Below are positions 1 to 7,675 of a stretch of 11,617 nucleotides of DNA, in pieces. This stretch comes from Eubacterium sp. GTDB taxonomy: Bacteria > Bacillota > Clostridia > Lachnospirales > Lachnospiraceae. The stretch is from assembly GCA_021442545.1 (NCBI GenBank), contig JABUSX010000403.1, positions 1 through 11,617 of the forward strand, read 5' to 3'. The notes beneath the pieces were generated by a model. The model was not told the origin of the DNA. It searched no databases and was given only the letters and a program-made list of their open reading frames with translations. Every line of letters starts with the position of its first letter. The first letter of the stretch is position 1. The position numbers and the translations under genes were made by a program.

Positions 1-1114
1 CAACAATACGTTTCAGCTGCGAACCGTATTTTCTCCACATCTTTTTCAGGAGGAACGATATGAACATGATCAGGAAAGCTGTTAAAAATGTTAAAACGAA
101 AAACCAGATAAACCTTTCTTTGTAGGTTGCATCCGCAAACATTCTCGGCACCACTTTCAGCCAGGCATAATGTCCCAGATAAAGTGAATAACTGAGAACT
201 CCCAGAAAACTGAACAGCGGATGCGTCAAAATCCTGCTGATATAATCTGCCTTTGCGAAAGTAAGCGTTATACAAACAGCAAATATCACAATAATCAGCC
301 ATGCCCAATGTCCGCTTTGATGTTTCCACAAATAGACAGTTGATCCCAGGAGACCTCCCACAACAGTCACTGTAAAAATCACACGCATAAACACGGTGAA
401 TTTAATGGATGAAAGCCAGTCTGCAACACGAAAACATACCGTTCCCAGGCTGATTGCCATCAGCGCCCTGAACATTCCCTTGAAGTAAAATCCCATCCAG
501 TGATGCGGTCCTGACAGAGAACTCCAGGTCTGGTAGGAATAACCCAGCATGAAAAGAACAAGAAGCGGTCCCACCACAAAAAACCATATGTTTTTTAATT
601 TTCGCATGATCGGATACAAAGCAAGCATTACGGTCAGCATAGCTGCGATATACCATGTGACCGCATTAGGTGAGTAAAGATAAAGTCCCGTTTCCGTACA
701 AAAGAACAACGCCCAGACTGAATCTGCCAGCTGCTTGAATATATCCTGCTGAACACCAATATGAAGAAGAATAAAACTAATGATCCATGCAACATAATAA
801 TTCGGCATCAATCCGCAGAATTTCTTTTTAAAGAAGGATAATGTGTCTCCGGCAATGGAATTACACGTTTCGGAAATGACCCCGTTTTTCGTTGAAGCCT
901 CAATGTCCCTCATTACCGTTTTTCCCAGAAGAACGCCGCTTATTATAAAAAAGAACTCAACGAATACCGGGTCTGCAATCACATAGGAAATCTCGCCTTT
1001 TCTTGCGAATTTCTGAGTGTGATACAATATGATCATTAACGACGCCAGAAACTTATACAGATCCAGAGCGCCATTCCTGCTTTTTAACGTATTTGTTTTT
1101 ATTAATGCCGTCAT
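1..1114 (-). CDS. Acyltransferase family 3 membrane protein (3'-truncated by window edge)
   Basis: A multi-pass membrane O-acyltransferase (acyltransferase-3/OafA-like family) expected to move acetyl or another acyl group onto an exported surface glycan. I translated the minus strand directly: 371 codons stay open from ATG at 1112-1114 to the window edge, so the C-terminus is missing. The start is supported by GGAG a few bases upstream. The N-terminus has the family layout: a short cytoplasmic piece (RNGALDLYKFLASL), then a first membrane segment carrying the YH pair (H32) proposed as catalytic in this family, then FFFIISGVLLGK (residues 54-65), matching the usual 'FF.lSGfll' motif. Several hydrophobic segments follow, and near the end FSFLGVLSYSLYLGHY resembles the family's conserved late helix. 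It lies last in the leftward gene series, about 125 bp after the ABC ATPase, with a weak promoter candidate of its own. Family call is firm; acyl group and acceptor are unknown. Confidence 0.9.
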   Translation of the reverse strand, partial: MTALIKTNTLKSRNGALDLYKFLASLMIILYHTQKFARKGEISYVIADPVFVEFFFIISGVLLGKTVMRDIEASTKNGVISETCNSIAGDTLSFFKKKFCGLMPNYYVAWIISFILLHIGVQQDIFKQLADSVWALFFCTETGLYLYSPNAVTWYIAAMLTVMLALYPIMRKLKNIWFFVVGPLLVLFMLGYSYQTWSSLSGPHHWMGFYFKGMFRALMAISLGTVCFRVADWLSSIKFTVFMRVIFTVTVVGGLLGSTVYLWKHQSGHWAWLIIVIFAVCITLTFAKADYISRILTHPLFSFLGVLSYSLYLGHYAWLKVVPRMFADATYKERFIWFFVLTFLTAFLIMFISFLLKKMWRKYGSQLKRIV

Positions 1115-1142
1115 CTTTTCTCCAATCCAACCGCATATCCGT

Positions 1143-1171
1143 ATTCGATATTTTTATGCTTTTCGTACCAA
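1143..1171 (-). promoter_or_regulatory. Weak sigma-A-like promoter candidate for the acyltransferase gene
   Basis: Read on the minus strand, TTGGTA (1166-1171) and TCGAAT (1143-1148) are separated by 17 bases. Each matches four of six consensus positions. The spacer is A-rich and the start codon lies about 30 bases downstream. It would allow transcription of the acyltransferase independent of the upstream ABC transporter genes, but the match is modest. Confidence 0.3.
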
Positions 1172-1193
1172 TCTCAGAAGTAAACCATAAACA

Positions 1194-1207
1194 CAGCATC
1201 CCTGCTG
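1194..1207 (-). terminator. Small stem-loop after the ABC ATPase gene; weak terminator candidate
   Basis: On the minus strand CAGCA, a GGGA loop and TGCTG form a perfect 5-bp stem, extendable by G-U wobbles. It sits about 33 bases past the ATPase stop codon and is followed by TTTATGGTTT rather than a clean U-run. It could attenuate transcription before the acyltransferase gene, but it falls short of a classic intrinsic terminator. Confidence 0.2.
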
Positions 1208-1239
1208 CACGGATCCTGTGAGAAACTTTTAACTCATGA

Positions 1240-2205
1240 TCATGTTCCGGAAAACTTTTTCAGGTATTCTTCCTCATTCAGAAGATTCGGACAATTTTTC
1301 CTGATGATCCCCAAAGCCGCCTGAACAGCTTCCTCACTGTTCCCTTTCTCCAGAATCCTTTCAAGCTTTTCTTTCTGTTTCTGTTTCTTTTCCTGGTTTA
1401 CGATCTGCATTCTTTTCTGGTATTCCAGAGCCATTTTCCCAATTTCCGCTCTGTCTTCAGGCAGATGTTTCGTTTCCAGAAATTCTTCATATGCATCACA
1501 GCATTCTTCTACATCTTCCGAAAAAATAATCTGATTACCGTGATCCAGCCAGAGAACTTTATTGCAAAGCTCCCTGACCTGCTTTATGGAATGTGACACA
1601 AGAATACCTGTAATGCCGCTGTTCAGGATGCTTCGCATTTTATCGCCGCTCTTTTTCTTGAAAGAACCATCTCCAACACTTAAAACTTCGTCGAGTATCA
1701 GTATATCCGGATTGAGCAGACAGGCTATGGAAAATGCGAGACGGCTCTTCATGCCGCTTGAAAGCTGTTTAAACTCGTAATTCTGAAACTCCTCCAGCTC
1801 TGCAAAGGCAATAATTTCCTCGTATTTTTCATCCATGAATTTTTCGGTGTAGCCCAGCATGGATCCGCGGAAATAGGTATTTTCCTTGACCGTCATCTGT
1901 TTATCGAAACCGCTTGCCAGTTCCAGAAGAGCCGCAATACGGCCATGAATCGTGATTTTCCCTTCCTTGGGCTTCATAATTCCGGAAATGGCTTTCAGAA
2001 GAGTACTCTTCCCTGCGCCATTGCTGCCGATAATACCCAGCATATCTCCCTTTTCCAGAGAAAATGTGACATGCCTGTCTGCCCAGAACTCTGAGACATG
2101 ATAGCTCTTCGTCAGTTTCTTCATGATAAATTCTTTTAATCCGATGGCCTTAATGTCACCGGTGATATAACGAATGCTGACATTCTTGCACTCTACGGTC
2201 GGCAT
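1240..2205 (-). CDS. ABC transporter ATP-binding protein for surface polysaccharide/teichoic acid export (TagH/Wzt-type)
   Basis: The ATPase subunit that powers export of a lipid-linked polymer across the membrane with the permease encoded just upstream. The 321-residue product shows Walker A GSNGAGKST (60-68), the signature LSSGMKSR (148-155), Walker B ILILDE (ending D172-E173) and a switch-histidine motif VSHS (H205). The sequence before Walker A (IRYITGDIKAIGLKEF) resembles the Wzt/TagH subfamily. I placed the start at ATG 2203-2205, which has AGAGG about 7 bases upstream; the frame continues to a TTG at 2265 right against the permease stop, but that has no comparable site. After the nucleotide-binding domain only about 100 residues remain, Lys/Glu/Gln-rich and probably coiled coil, rather than the carbohydrate-binding domain of long Wzt proteins or the large tail of Bacillus TagH. 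Family call is firm; the exact substrate is not readable. Confidence 0.95.
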   Translation of the reverse strand: MPTVECKNVSIRYITGDIKAIGLKEFIMKKLTKSYHVSEFWADRHVTFSLEKGDMLGIIGSNGAGKSTLLKAISGIMKPKEGKITIHGRIAALLELASGFDKQMTVKENTYFRGSMLGYTEKFMDEKYEEIIAFAELEEFQNYEFKQLSSGMKSRLAFSIACLLNPDILILDEVLSVGDGSFKKKSGDKMRSILNSGITGILVSHSIKQVRELCNKVLWLDHGNQIIFSEDVEECCDAYEEFLETKHLPEDRAEIGKMALEYQKRMQIVNQEKKQKQKEKLERILEKGNSEEAVQAALGIIRKNCPNLLNEEEYLKKFSGT

Positions 2206-2265
2206 ATCAAAACCTCTCTTTTTTGCAAACAGCCCCTGAGCAACGATTTCTGACGCTAAAAACAA

Positions 2266-3054
2266 TTACATATGATAAACAAATTTCTGATTCATTCGTT
2301 TGTATATGAGTCCGCCGATCAATACGGTAAGAATCGCATACGCGGCACACAAACTATGATGCTCCGGTGATGGAATGACTCTGTCAATTACAATTAGTCG
2401 GAAATAACGGATAATGACGTATACCGGATTAAACATAAACAACTTCTGTGTTGTAGGACTGAACGAATCTATATTGTAGAATATTGCAGACAGATACTGC
2501 AGCAGCATCAGAAAAACCGTATACAGGTACTGAATATCTCTGAAGAAAACAAACGCTCCGGAAAGAATCAGTCCAACGCCTATGTTCAGAACGAGAAGCC
2601 AGAAGATCGGATAGACAAGCAGGATCATTTTCCATGAAAATGTGATCTGATCGATTGCACAGAAAATAAAGAAAACACCCAGCGTCAATGCAAAATTCAA
2701 CAAAGACGACACATTTCTGGAAAGCAGGAACAGATATTTCGGAACATTGATCTTTGTAATGATCCCCGCATTTCCCATAAGACTTGACATACCATTCGTC
2801 GTTGCTTCACGGAAATAATGCATGACCAGATTTCCGCAAAACAGATATGTCGTGTAATGTTCCATCGTACGACCGAAAAACTGAGTGAACACCAGACGCA
2901 TTACAAGAAGCGTCAGCAGCGGAGAAATGACGCTCCAGGCCATTCCGAGTACAGTTCGTTTATATTTTTGATTAAAATCTCTTTTAACCAGCTGTTTAAA
3001 AAAGAAGGAGTGTTCCGACGTCTTACGCAGAATGCGACGCAATGTTTTTTTCAC
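2266..3054 (-). CDS. ABC-2 type permease for polysaccharide/teichoic acid export (TagG/Wzm-type)
   Basis: The membrane subunit of the polymer exporter, partner of the ATPase that follows 60 bp downstream. At 262 residues it has the normal size. The N-terminal amphipathic stretch FFKQLVKRDFNQKYKRTVLG, followed by MAWSVISPLLTLLVMRLVF, is the hallmark of the TagG/Wzm family. About six hydrophobic segments follow, and the cytoplasmic loop has INVPKYLFLLSR, matching the family's 'ikVP...f..s' coupling region. Translation starts at GTG (3052-3054), preceded by GAGGGG with a 6-base spacer. The gene begins 21 bp after glf, so the three are probably cotranscribed. The family is clear; whether the cargo is a teichoic acid, capsule or other glycan cannot be told from this subunit. 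Confidence 0.93.
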   Translation of the reverse strand: MKKTLRRILRKTSEHSFFFKQLVKRDFNQKYKRTVLGMAWSVISPLLTLLVMRLVFTQFFGRTMEHYTTYLFCGNLVMHYFREATTNGMSSLMGNAGIITKINVPKYLFLLSRNVSSLLNFALTLGVFFIFCAIDQITFSWKMILLVYPIFWLLVLNIGVGLILSGAFVFFRDIQYLYTVFLMLLQYLSAIFYNIDSFSPTTQKLFMFNPVYVIIRYFRLIVIDRVIPSPEHHSLCAAYAILTVLIGGLIYKRMNQKFVYHM

Positions 3055-3075
3055 GTTTTTCCCCTCAAAGCGTTT

Positions 3076-4203
3076 TTATTTATATTCCAGTTCCCGTTTC
3101 ACTGCAAGAAGTGCACTTTCTATGACCTTATCCATATCATAGTAAGTATATTGTCCAAGCCTTCCGCCGAAAATAACGTTTTTTTCTTTTTTCGTCAATT
3201 CTTCGTACTCTTTGTACAACGCCTTATTTTTTGCATCATTTACCGGATAATACGGTTCGTCACCGGGCTTCCACTCAGAACTGAATTCCCGGCTGATCAC
3301 AGTCTTCGGTAAATCATCTCCCGTTTCATCTTTGCCGAACTGAAACCATTTATGCTCGATAATCCTTGTCCACGGGGTTTCCGCATCGGTATAATTCATA
3401 ACGGCATTGCCCTGATAATTCGGAATATCCAGCAGTTCATCTTCGAATCTTACCGTTCGGTATTCCAGGTGCCCGCGGCAAAAATCAAAATAGGAATCAA
3501 CCGCCCCGGTAAACACGATCTTTCCTGCCATACCATCCCACTTTTCCTTTTCGGAAAAATAATCTGTTTCCAGACAAACCTCAATTCCTTCCATCATGCT
3601 GGCGACAAGTTTCGTATATCCGCCGATGGGAATTCCCTGATACAGTGAATTGAAATAATTGTTATCAAAGGTCAGTCTTACAGGAAGACGCTGAATAATA
3701 AATGCCGGCAGCTGATCGCAGGGACGTCCCCACTGTTTTTCCGTATATCCTTTGATAAGTTTTTCGTATATATCCGTCCCAACAAGGCTGATTGCCTGTT
3801 CTTCCAGATTTTTCGGTTCTGAAGTGATACCGGCTCTCTTTCTCTGTTCTGAAATGATTTTTCCGGCTTCCTCCGGCGTTTTCACACCCCACATTGTGTT
3901 AAAGGTATACATGTTGAAAGGGAGCGAATACAGTTCCCCTTTATAATTTGCCACCGGCGAATTTGTAAAGCGGTTAAAATCCGCAAACAGATTCACATAA
4001 TCCCAGACCGTCTTATTGTTCGTATGGAAAATATGCGCGCCATACTTATGAACATGTATCCCTTCAATTTCCTCTGTATAAACATTACCGGCGATATGCG
4101 GTCTTTTATCGATCATCAGAACCCTTTTTCCGGCCAGCTTTGCCTGATGTGCAAAGACCGCCCCGAAAAGTCCTGTTCCGACAATTACATAATCATACAT
4201 CAT
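3076..4203 (-). CDS. glf: UDP-galactopyranose mutase
   Basis: A flavoenzyme that interconverts UDP-galactopyranose and UDP-galactofuranose in the cytoplasm, providing the galactofuranose donor for surface glycans. The product closely follows bacterial Glf over its whole length (375 residues against about 367 in E. coli). Visible landmarks are the FAD-binding VGTGLFG near residues 8-14, the motif KYGAHIFHT (53-61), YTEKQWGR (153-160), RLPVRLTFDNNYF (172-184), including the active-site arginine equivalent to K. pneumoniae R174, and the C-terminal FGGRLGQYTYYDMDK. The start is one of two adjacent ATGs (4201-4203 or 4198-4200) preceded by AAGGA with 6 or 9 bases spacing; a longer frame to 4245 lacks such a site. 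It heads the glf-permease-ATPase group. It implies that the polymer built here contains galactofuranose, though the matching galactofuranosyltransferase is not identified. Confidence 0.98.
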   Translation of the reverse strand: MMYDYVIVGTGLFGAVFAHQAKLAGKRVLMIDKRPHIAGNVYTEEIEGIHVHKYGAHIFHTNNKTVWDYVNLFADFNRFTNSPVANYKGELYSLPFNMYTFNTMWGVKTPEEAGKIISEQRKRAGITSEPKNLEEQAISLVGTDIYEKLIKGYTEKQWGRPCDQLPAFIIQRLPVRLTFDNNYFNSLYQGIPIGGYTKLVASMMEGIEVCLETDYFSEKEKWDGMAGKIVFTGAVDSYFDFCRGHLEYRTVRFEDELLDIPNYQGNAVMNYTDAETPWTRIIEHKWFQFGKDETGDDLPKTVISREFSSEWKPGDEPYYPVNDAKNKALYKEYEELTKKEKNVIFGGRLGQYTYYDMDKVIESALLAVKRELEYK

Positions 4204-4344
4204 CTGGTTTCCTTCACAAGAGACCTTCCAAACTGAAAGATCCATGCATCTTAATGATCAGTAACCGTATGCATCACTGACTCAAAATGGTACAGTTTCA
4301 AAACAATTTTACTGATTTTCTTTAATTGCTCTTTTCGTTTTATC

Positions 4345-4372
4345 ATTATTTTAGAAAATCAATCCATGTGAA
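4345..4372 (-). promoter_or_regulatory. Candidate sigma-A promoter for glf and the export genes
   Basis: On the minus strand TTCACA (4367-4372) and AATAAT (4345-4350) are separated by 16 bases, each matching five of six consensus positions. It lies in the only A/T-rich part of the 305-bp gap. Predicted transcription would start near 4338, giving a leader of about 135 bases before glf. It suggests that the glf-permease-ATPase group can be transcribed separately from the upstream five-gene operon. Confidence 0.4.
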
Positions 4373-4457
4373 TACTACCATAACAAGGGCAGAGTAGCAA
4401 TAAATCCGCTCCACTCTTCATTTGGACTTCCTCACTTCTGGCTTCCCCGTCGAACCC

Positions 4458-4476
4458 ATGTTCTGATTCCGAACAT
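4458..4476. repeat. Inverted repeat ATGTTC-7-GAACAT in the glf upstream gap
   Basis: Perfect 6-bp arms flank a 7-base spacer. A second GAAC (4452-4455) makes an overlapping inverted pair with the GTTC of the left arm, so the segment holds three GAAC/GTTC half-sites within 24 bases. No T-tract follows on either strand, so it is not a standard terminator. It could be a protein-binding site or part of a repeat element, but chance is possible. Confidence 0.3.
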
Positions 4477-4508
4477 TTCCTGCTTTGCTCATACTCAGAA
4501 GGGCCGTT

Positions 4509-5720
4509 TCACCCGCAAAGCTTCTTTTTTATTTCTTCGACTGTTTTCACAGATGCACATCCGTCATCCCAGCATCCCATTTTATCGAGAAATGAATCGC
4601 ATGCATTTTTATATTTCTGCTCATCAAACCCTCGTATGGAATCCACAAGTTCCTGTTCATCTGCGGATGCAGGAAACGGAAATTCATGAATCGGCAGAAT
4701 AAGCCCCCTGTCCTTTTCCGCATATCGATGCAGATCGGCCGCATAAACAAAAGCCGGTCTTCGGCTGTGTACATAATCACAGATCCAGCTGGAATAATCC
4801 GTGATCCCGACGTCTGCTGCAGTCAACAGTTCCTGTATATCCGGATAATCACCTGCATCCTTTACAATATCCGGCAATTTACAACTGCCCGGTATGCTTC
4901 GGGTTCTGAAATGAAAGCGAACCAGCACGACCCATTTTCCGCCAAATTTTTCCTGCAATGCATCAATCAGTTTCTGGTAGGAAAGAGCATAGGGTTTTAA
5001 ATCACCGTCATCCCGAAACGTTGGTGCATACAGACAGATCTTCGTATCCCCGGAAATTCCAAACCACTTCCTCAGCTTCTGTTCGATATCCTTCTTTTCC
5101 TTTTCGTCTTTCAGGAAAAAAATATCATTCCGAGGGTGTCCAAACTCCCAGATCATCGTTTCTTTCCAGAACGATTCTCTGAAAAAATGATTGTCGAAAG
5201 TGCTGTTTGAAAGAATTGCGTCCGTCTGCCGTGCTTCTGTTTCAGCCAGATACACCCACCGTTTATCACGGTTTGAAGCTGCTCCGATCTTTTTCATTCC
5301 CAGAGAACCGTGCCATGTCTGTATCAAAATCTGATTTTTTTTCTTCGGATACTTTAAAGTAGCCATGTTGATTGCATTATCAACAATGATTTTTGCCGAA
5401 CTGATCTCTTTATAAAAAGAAACGGAATTCCGTTTCACCGGTTTTACCTGATCAGGAAAAGAACTATCTTCTTTTTTCGGAAGTTCATAAACACCCCAGA
5501 CAAGCTTCAGATCCAGCCCCTGTCGGATTATTTCACTGCAGATAGCTTTCGGGTTGCAGTCATAGTTACCCGAAAAAGTCAGGAAAAGTATCTTTCGATC
5601 ATCCACCGGAAAAAATGGTCTGAGAATACGGATTCCCAAAAAAGTAAGGGCTTTTACCAGCACATACAGCACAGTGGAAAAAAGTCCCTTTTCTGAAATC
5701 ATTTTTCGAATTTTCCGCAC
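4509..5720 (-). CDS. CDP-glycerol glycerophosphotransferase family protein (TagF/TagB/TarL-type)
   Basis: A peripheral membrane transferase expected to move a glycerol-phosphate, ribitol-phosphate or related unit from a CDP-activated donor to a growing surface polymer. The 403-residue protein is a single Glyphos_transf domain, shorter than B. subtilis TagF but near TagB size. It starts with a hydrophobic/amphipathic segment (about 14-37) suited to membrane association. Family motifs are DNA (114-116), QTWHGSLG (134-141, H137), GHPRND (194-199), YAPTFRDD (231-238), VRFH (267-270, H270) and GITDYSSW (305-312). The two histidines correspond to those implicated in catalysis in TagF. The start is GTG 5718-5720 with GGGG about 9 bases upstream; ATG at 5702 is an alternative. 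It is the last gene of the five-gene operon, 21 bp after licD, and is clearly paralogous to the C-terminal half of the 8486-10882 protein. The donor alditol cannot be read from sequence alone. Confidence 0.93.
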   Translation of the reverse strand: MRKIRKMISEKGLFSTVLYVLVKALTFLGIRILRPFFPVDDRKILFLTFSGNYDCNPKAICSEIIRQGLDLKLVWGVYELPKKEDSSFPDQVKPVKRNSVSFYKEISSAKIIVDNAINMATLKYPKKKNQILIQTWHGSLGMKKIGAASNRDKRWVYLAETEARQTDAILSNSTFDNHFFRESFWKETMIWEFGHPRNDIFFLKDEKEKKDIEQKLRKWFGISGDTKICLYAPTFRDDGDLKPYALSYQKLIDALQEKFGGKWVVLVRFHFRTRSIPGSCKLPDIVKDAGDYPDIQELLTAADVGITDYSSWICDYVHSRRPAFVYAADLHRYAEKDRGLILPIHEFPFPASADEQELVDSIRGFDEQKYKNACDSFLDKMGCWDDGCASVKTVEEIKKKLCG

Positions 5721-5741
5721 GACCGGCTACCCCGCTTCTTT

Positions 5742-6572
5742 CTATCGACACGCAAATCTTCCGGATCTGATCTCGTCCGTTATATATTCCCGATATTCAT
5801 CATGAACCCAAACCTTTTCATCATGATCTTTGACCGGGTGCATGTAATCTCCAAAGTCTCCTTTTAAAATCGTATCATAGTCCGCAGAAACCATCAGTTC
5901 CGTATCGGCAAACGGCAAAATCACATACTCATCCATTACCTCTTTGGGATAAACAAGCTTCATTCCTATATATCGATCATTTGATCTGTGAATATAAATA
6001 CCTTTCCCCTGAAAACTCTGCCGGATCTTTTCGGCAAAGCGATATTTTCTTTCCTGAGAGAACGGTTTTCCGATCAAATAAAGTAAATAAATAGAGCCAT
6101 ACTTTATCCTGGAAAAGAGCTTTCTGTGTTTTGTCAGTTCCATGGTCGTTTTGTTTTTTAAAATACCCAGACAGAAAACAAGAAGTGCCTTCTTTACCTT
6201 CCTGACCCTTGGTTTTTCTGATATGCCATCATAGATAAACAAATCGATCCAGACGGCAGGCTGGTTTTCCCGCAGCATCCACAGCTGCGGAAACGGATTG
6301 TGGCATTGCGTAAAAAGAAAACGTTCTCCTTCTCCGGCTTTAAACAGAACGTTGAGATCCTGACCTTCCATAAGCTTCAAAAGCTTATTGTAAAAAGCCC
6401 TCGTCATGGCAACATCGATATCATCATCCCAGGGGATAAATCCCTTCTCACGGATAATGCCGATCATAGTTCCCCCATGAACCGTATACCTGATTTCATT
6501 TTCCAAACACACCTCATGAAACCTTTTCATGAGGTGCAGCATTTCATCATGGAGTTCATTCAAATTATACAT
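5742..6572 (-). CDS. LicD family phosphotransferase
   Basis: Belongs to the LicD/fukutin-related nucleotidyltransferase-fold family. Members transfer phosphocholine from CDP-choline, or an alditol phosphate from a CDP-alditol, onto a glycan. The 276-residue product carries the family core: CLENEIRYTVHGGT, then GFIPWDDDIDVAM, with acidic metal-binding residues at about 49-53, and IDLFIYDG (109-116). The placement of the catalytic core after a short helical lead is usual for the family. I chose ATG 6570-6572 because the protein then begins like other LicD proteins. GTG at 6600-6602 is also in frame, but its AGGA lies too close. It is the fourth gene of the operon, between the SDR gene and a TagF-type gene. 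With a cytidylyltransferase in the same operon, an alditol-phosphate donor looks at least as likely as choline; no choline uptake or kinase genes are seen. Confidence 0.93.
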   Translation of the reverse strand: MYNLNELHDEMLHLMKRFHEVCLENEIRYTVHGGTMIGIIREKGFIPWDDDIDVAMTRAFYNKLLKLMEGQDLNVLFKAGEGERFLFTQCHNPFPQLWMLRENQPAVWIDLFIYDGISEKPRVRKVKKALLVFCLGILKNKTTMELTKHRKLFSRIKYGSIYLLYLIGKPFSQERKYRFAEKIRQSFQGKGIYIHRSNDRYIGMKLVYPKEVMDEYVILPFADTELMVSADYDTILKGDFGDYMHPVKDHDEKVWVHDEYREYITDEIRSGRFACR

Positions 6573-6585
6573 ATATGTCTGACCC

Positions 6586-6600
6586 GAGCAGATTCTGCTC
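6586..6600. repeat. 15-bp perfect palindrome at the start of the licD-family gene
   Basis: GAGCAGA, T, TCTGCTC on the plus strand. In the mRNA it can form a 5-bp stem (GAGCA/TGCTC) with a 5-base loop, 13 bases ahead of the preferred ATG and overlapping the alternative GTG. It could influence translation of the LicD-family protein, or be chance. Confidence 0.35.
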
Positions 6601-6605
6601 ACTTC

Positions 6606-7649
6606 CTACACGATCTGTTCTTCCTCCAAATACCGCAGGGTTCTTGCAAATCCCTCTTTCACTCCGTAACGGGGGTTCCACCCGATCTGCCTTATTTTTT
6701 CACTGCTCAGGATTCCCGCTGTAAAGGGTGCCGTTCCCTTCGTTCCTCCTTCCGGAATATCGAAGACCAGCTTCAGTCCCCTCTCCGGGTAGATCTGAAC
6801 CATAATCTCGGCAAGTTCCCTGATCGTGACCTTTGCATCTTCGTTCCCGACATTGTAAACATAATCCGGTGCATCCAGAAGAATCATGAACATACCTGCA
6901 ATGGCATCCGCAATGTACGTATAGGTTCGTAAAGCTGTTCCTTCACTCTTCAGTACTATGTTTTCATGATGGTACACATTATTCAGAAAATCCGCCTGAA
7001 CTCTTCCGTCATAAATGGACATTCCGGGACCGTAGGTGTGTGCCAGCCTCACGATCCGCGCATTCAAACCATATTCTTCACGGAAAGAAGCACACATGGT
7101 TTCTGCTGCCTTCTTACCCTCACTGTAACAGGATCTCGGATTCAGCTGATCCACAAACCCGTATGTATTCTCCCGGAAAAACTCCTGTCCTTCATAAGGC
7201 TGCCCGTAAATTTCTCTGGATGAAATAAAAAGATAACCCTCTGCCTTCTTTTCCTGTGCCAGACTCAGTGTATAAAAAGTCCCCAGCGTGTTTGCGGCAA
7301 TCGTTTCAACGGGATTATTCTGCATGATAAGCGGGCTTGCCGGTGAGGCTGCATGAATCACATAATGAACATCCTCTTCTATACAGACCGGACAGACAAC
7401 ATCATGGATAAGAACAGAAACATCCTCCCTGTTTCTGACATCCGGAGCAAGCTTTCTCTCATCCCGAACCATGCAGAGAACACGAATCTTCAGATCATAC
7501 GTATCATTCAGCATCAACAGCGTATTGACCATATACGATCCGATCATCCCGGATGCACCGGTTATCAGAACTGTCTTTCCCGCAAGCTTTTTCCATGAAA
7601 CGGGCTGCGACAGGATATCCAGAAGATCTTCTTTCATAACGGTATTCAT
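6606..7649 (-). CDS. NAD(P)-dependent epimerase/dehydratase/reductase (extended SDR)
   Basis: A cytoplasmic Rossmann-fold enzyme acting on a nucleotide-sugar or related substrate. The 347-residue product has the nucleotide-binding motif TGASGMIG (30-37), VIHAASPAS (97-105), FISSREIYG (141-149) and the catalytic pair YSEGK (Y175, K179). C-terminal substrate-domain features such as RTYTYIADAI (241-250) and YNVGNE (265-270) follow. This pattern resembles the dTDP-glucose dehydratase/UDP-glucuronate decarboxylase branch, but the exact reaction cannot be assigned. ATG 7647-7649 has AGGGAG 8 bases upstream. It follows the cytidylyltransferase gene by 26 bp and runs almost into licD. Its position next to a TarI-like enzyme is where ribitol systems carry the reductase TarJ. 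It may therefore work in making a CDP-alditol or a modified sugar, but TarJ is an unrelated medium-chain dehydrogenase. Confidence 0.9.
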   Translation of the reverse strand: MNTVMKEDLLDILSQPVSWKKLAGKTVLITGASGMIGSYMVNTLLMLNDTYDLKIRVLCMVRDERKLAPDVRNREDVSVLIHDVVCPVCIEEDVHYVIHAASPASPLIMQNNPVETIAANTLGTFYTLSLAQEKKAEGYLFISSREIYGQPYEGQEFFRENTYGFVDQLNPRSCYSEGKKAAETMCASFREEYGLNARIVRLAHTYGPGMSIYDGRVQADFLNNVYHHENIVLKSEGTALRTYTYIADAIAGMFMILLDAPDYVYNVGNEDAKVTIRELAEIMVQIYPERGLKLVFDIPEGGTKGTAPFTAGILSSEKIRQIGWNPRYGVKEGFARTLRYLEEEQIV

Positions 7650-7675
7650 TGTATCAACTCCCTGACCGGATCGTA

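Larger units (their letters stand above)
4204..4508. other. 305-bp intergenic region between the TagF-type gene and glf
   Basis: No convincing gene is present. The half next to the upstream stop codon (4370-4508) is G/C-richer and holds an inverted repeat; the other half is A/T-rich with a candidate promoter and glf ribosome binding site. Directly after the TGA of the upstream gene, the same frame stays open for about 46 codons to a TGA near 4359, ending in a hydrophobic, Cys-containing segment (LLLLCPCYGSIHMD). This could be a remnant of a longer reading frame, part of a dispersed repeat, or chance. I see no intrinsic terminator. Confidence 0.5.

Noticed and set aside
402..656. An 84-codon minus-strand frame
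   Set aside because: It overlaps the acyltransferase gene in another frame; the acyltransferase frame is longer, has a start with a ribosome site and matches a known family.
2206..2265. A 20-residue N-terminal extension of the ABC ATPase from TTG 2263-2265
   Set aside because: It abuts the permease stop with no ribosome binding site of its own, while ATG 2203-2205 has AGAGG and begins at the usual family position.
2818..3312. A 164-codon plus-strand open frame
   Set aside because: Antisense to the permease and glf; composition is that of a reversed coding strand and no family motif is visible.
4204..4245. A 14-residue N-terminal extension of Glf
   Set aside because: Glf proteins normally begin with MYDY just before the FAD motif, and AAGGA precedes the double ATG at 4198-4203.
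6300..6932. A 210-codon plus-strand open frame
   Set aside because: It lies antisense across the LicD-family gene and the SDR gene, crosses their boundary, lacks recognisable motifs, and both minus-strand genes are well supported.
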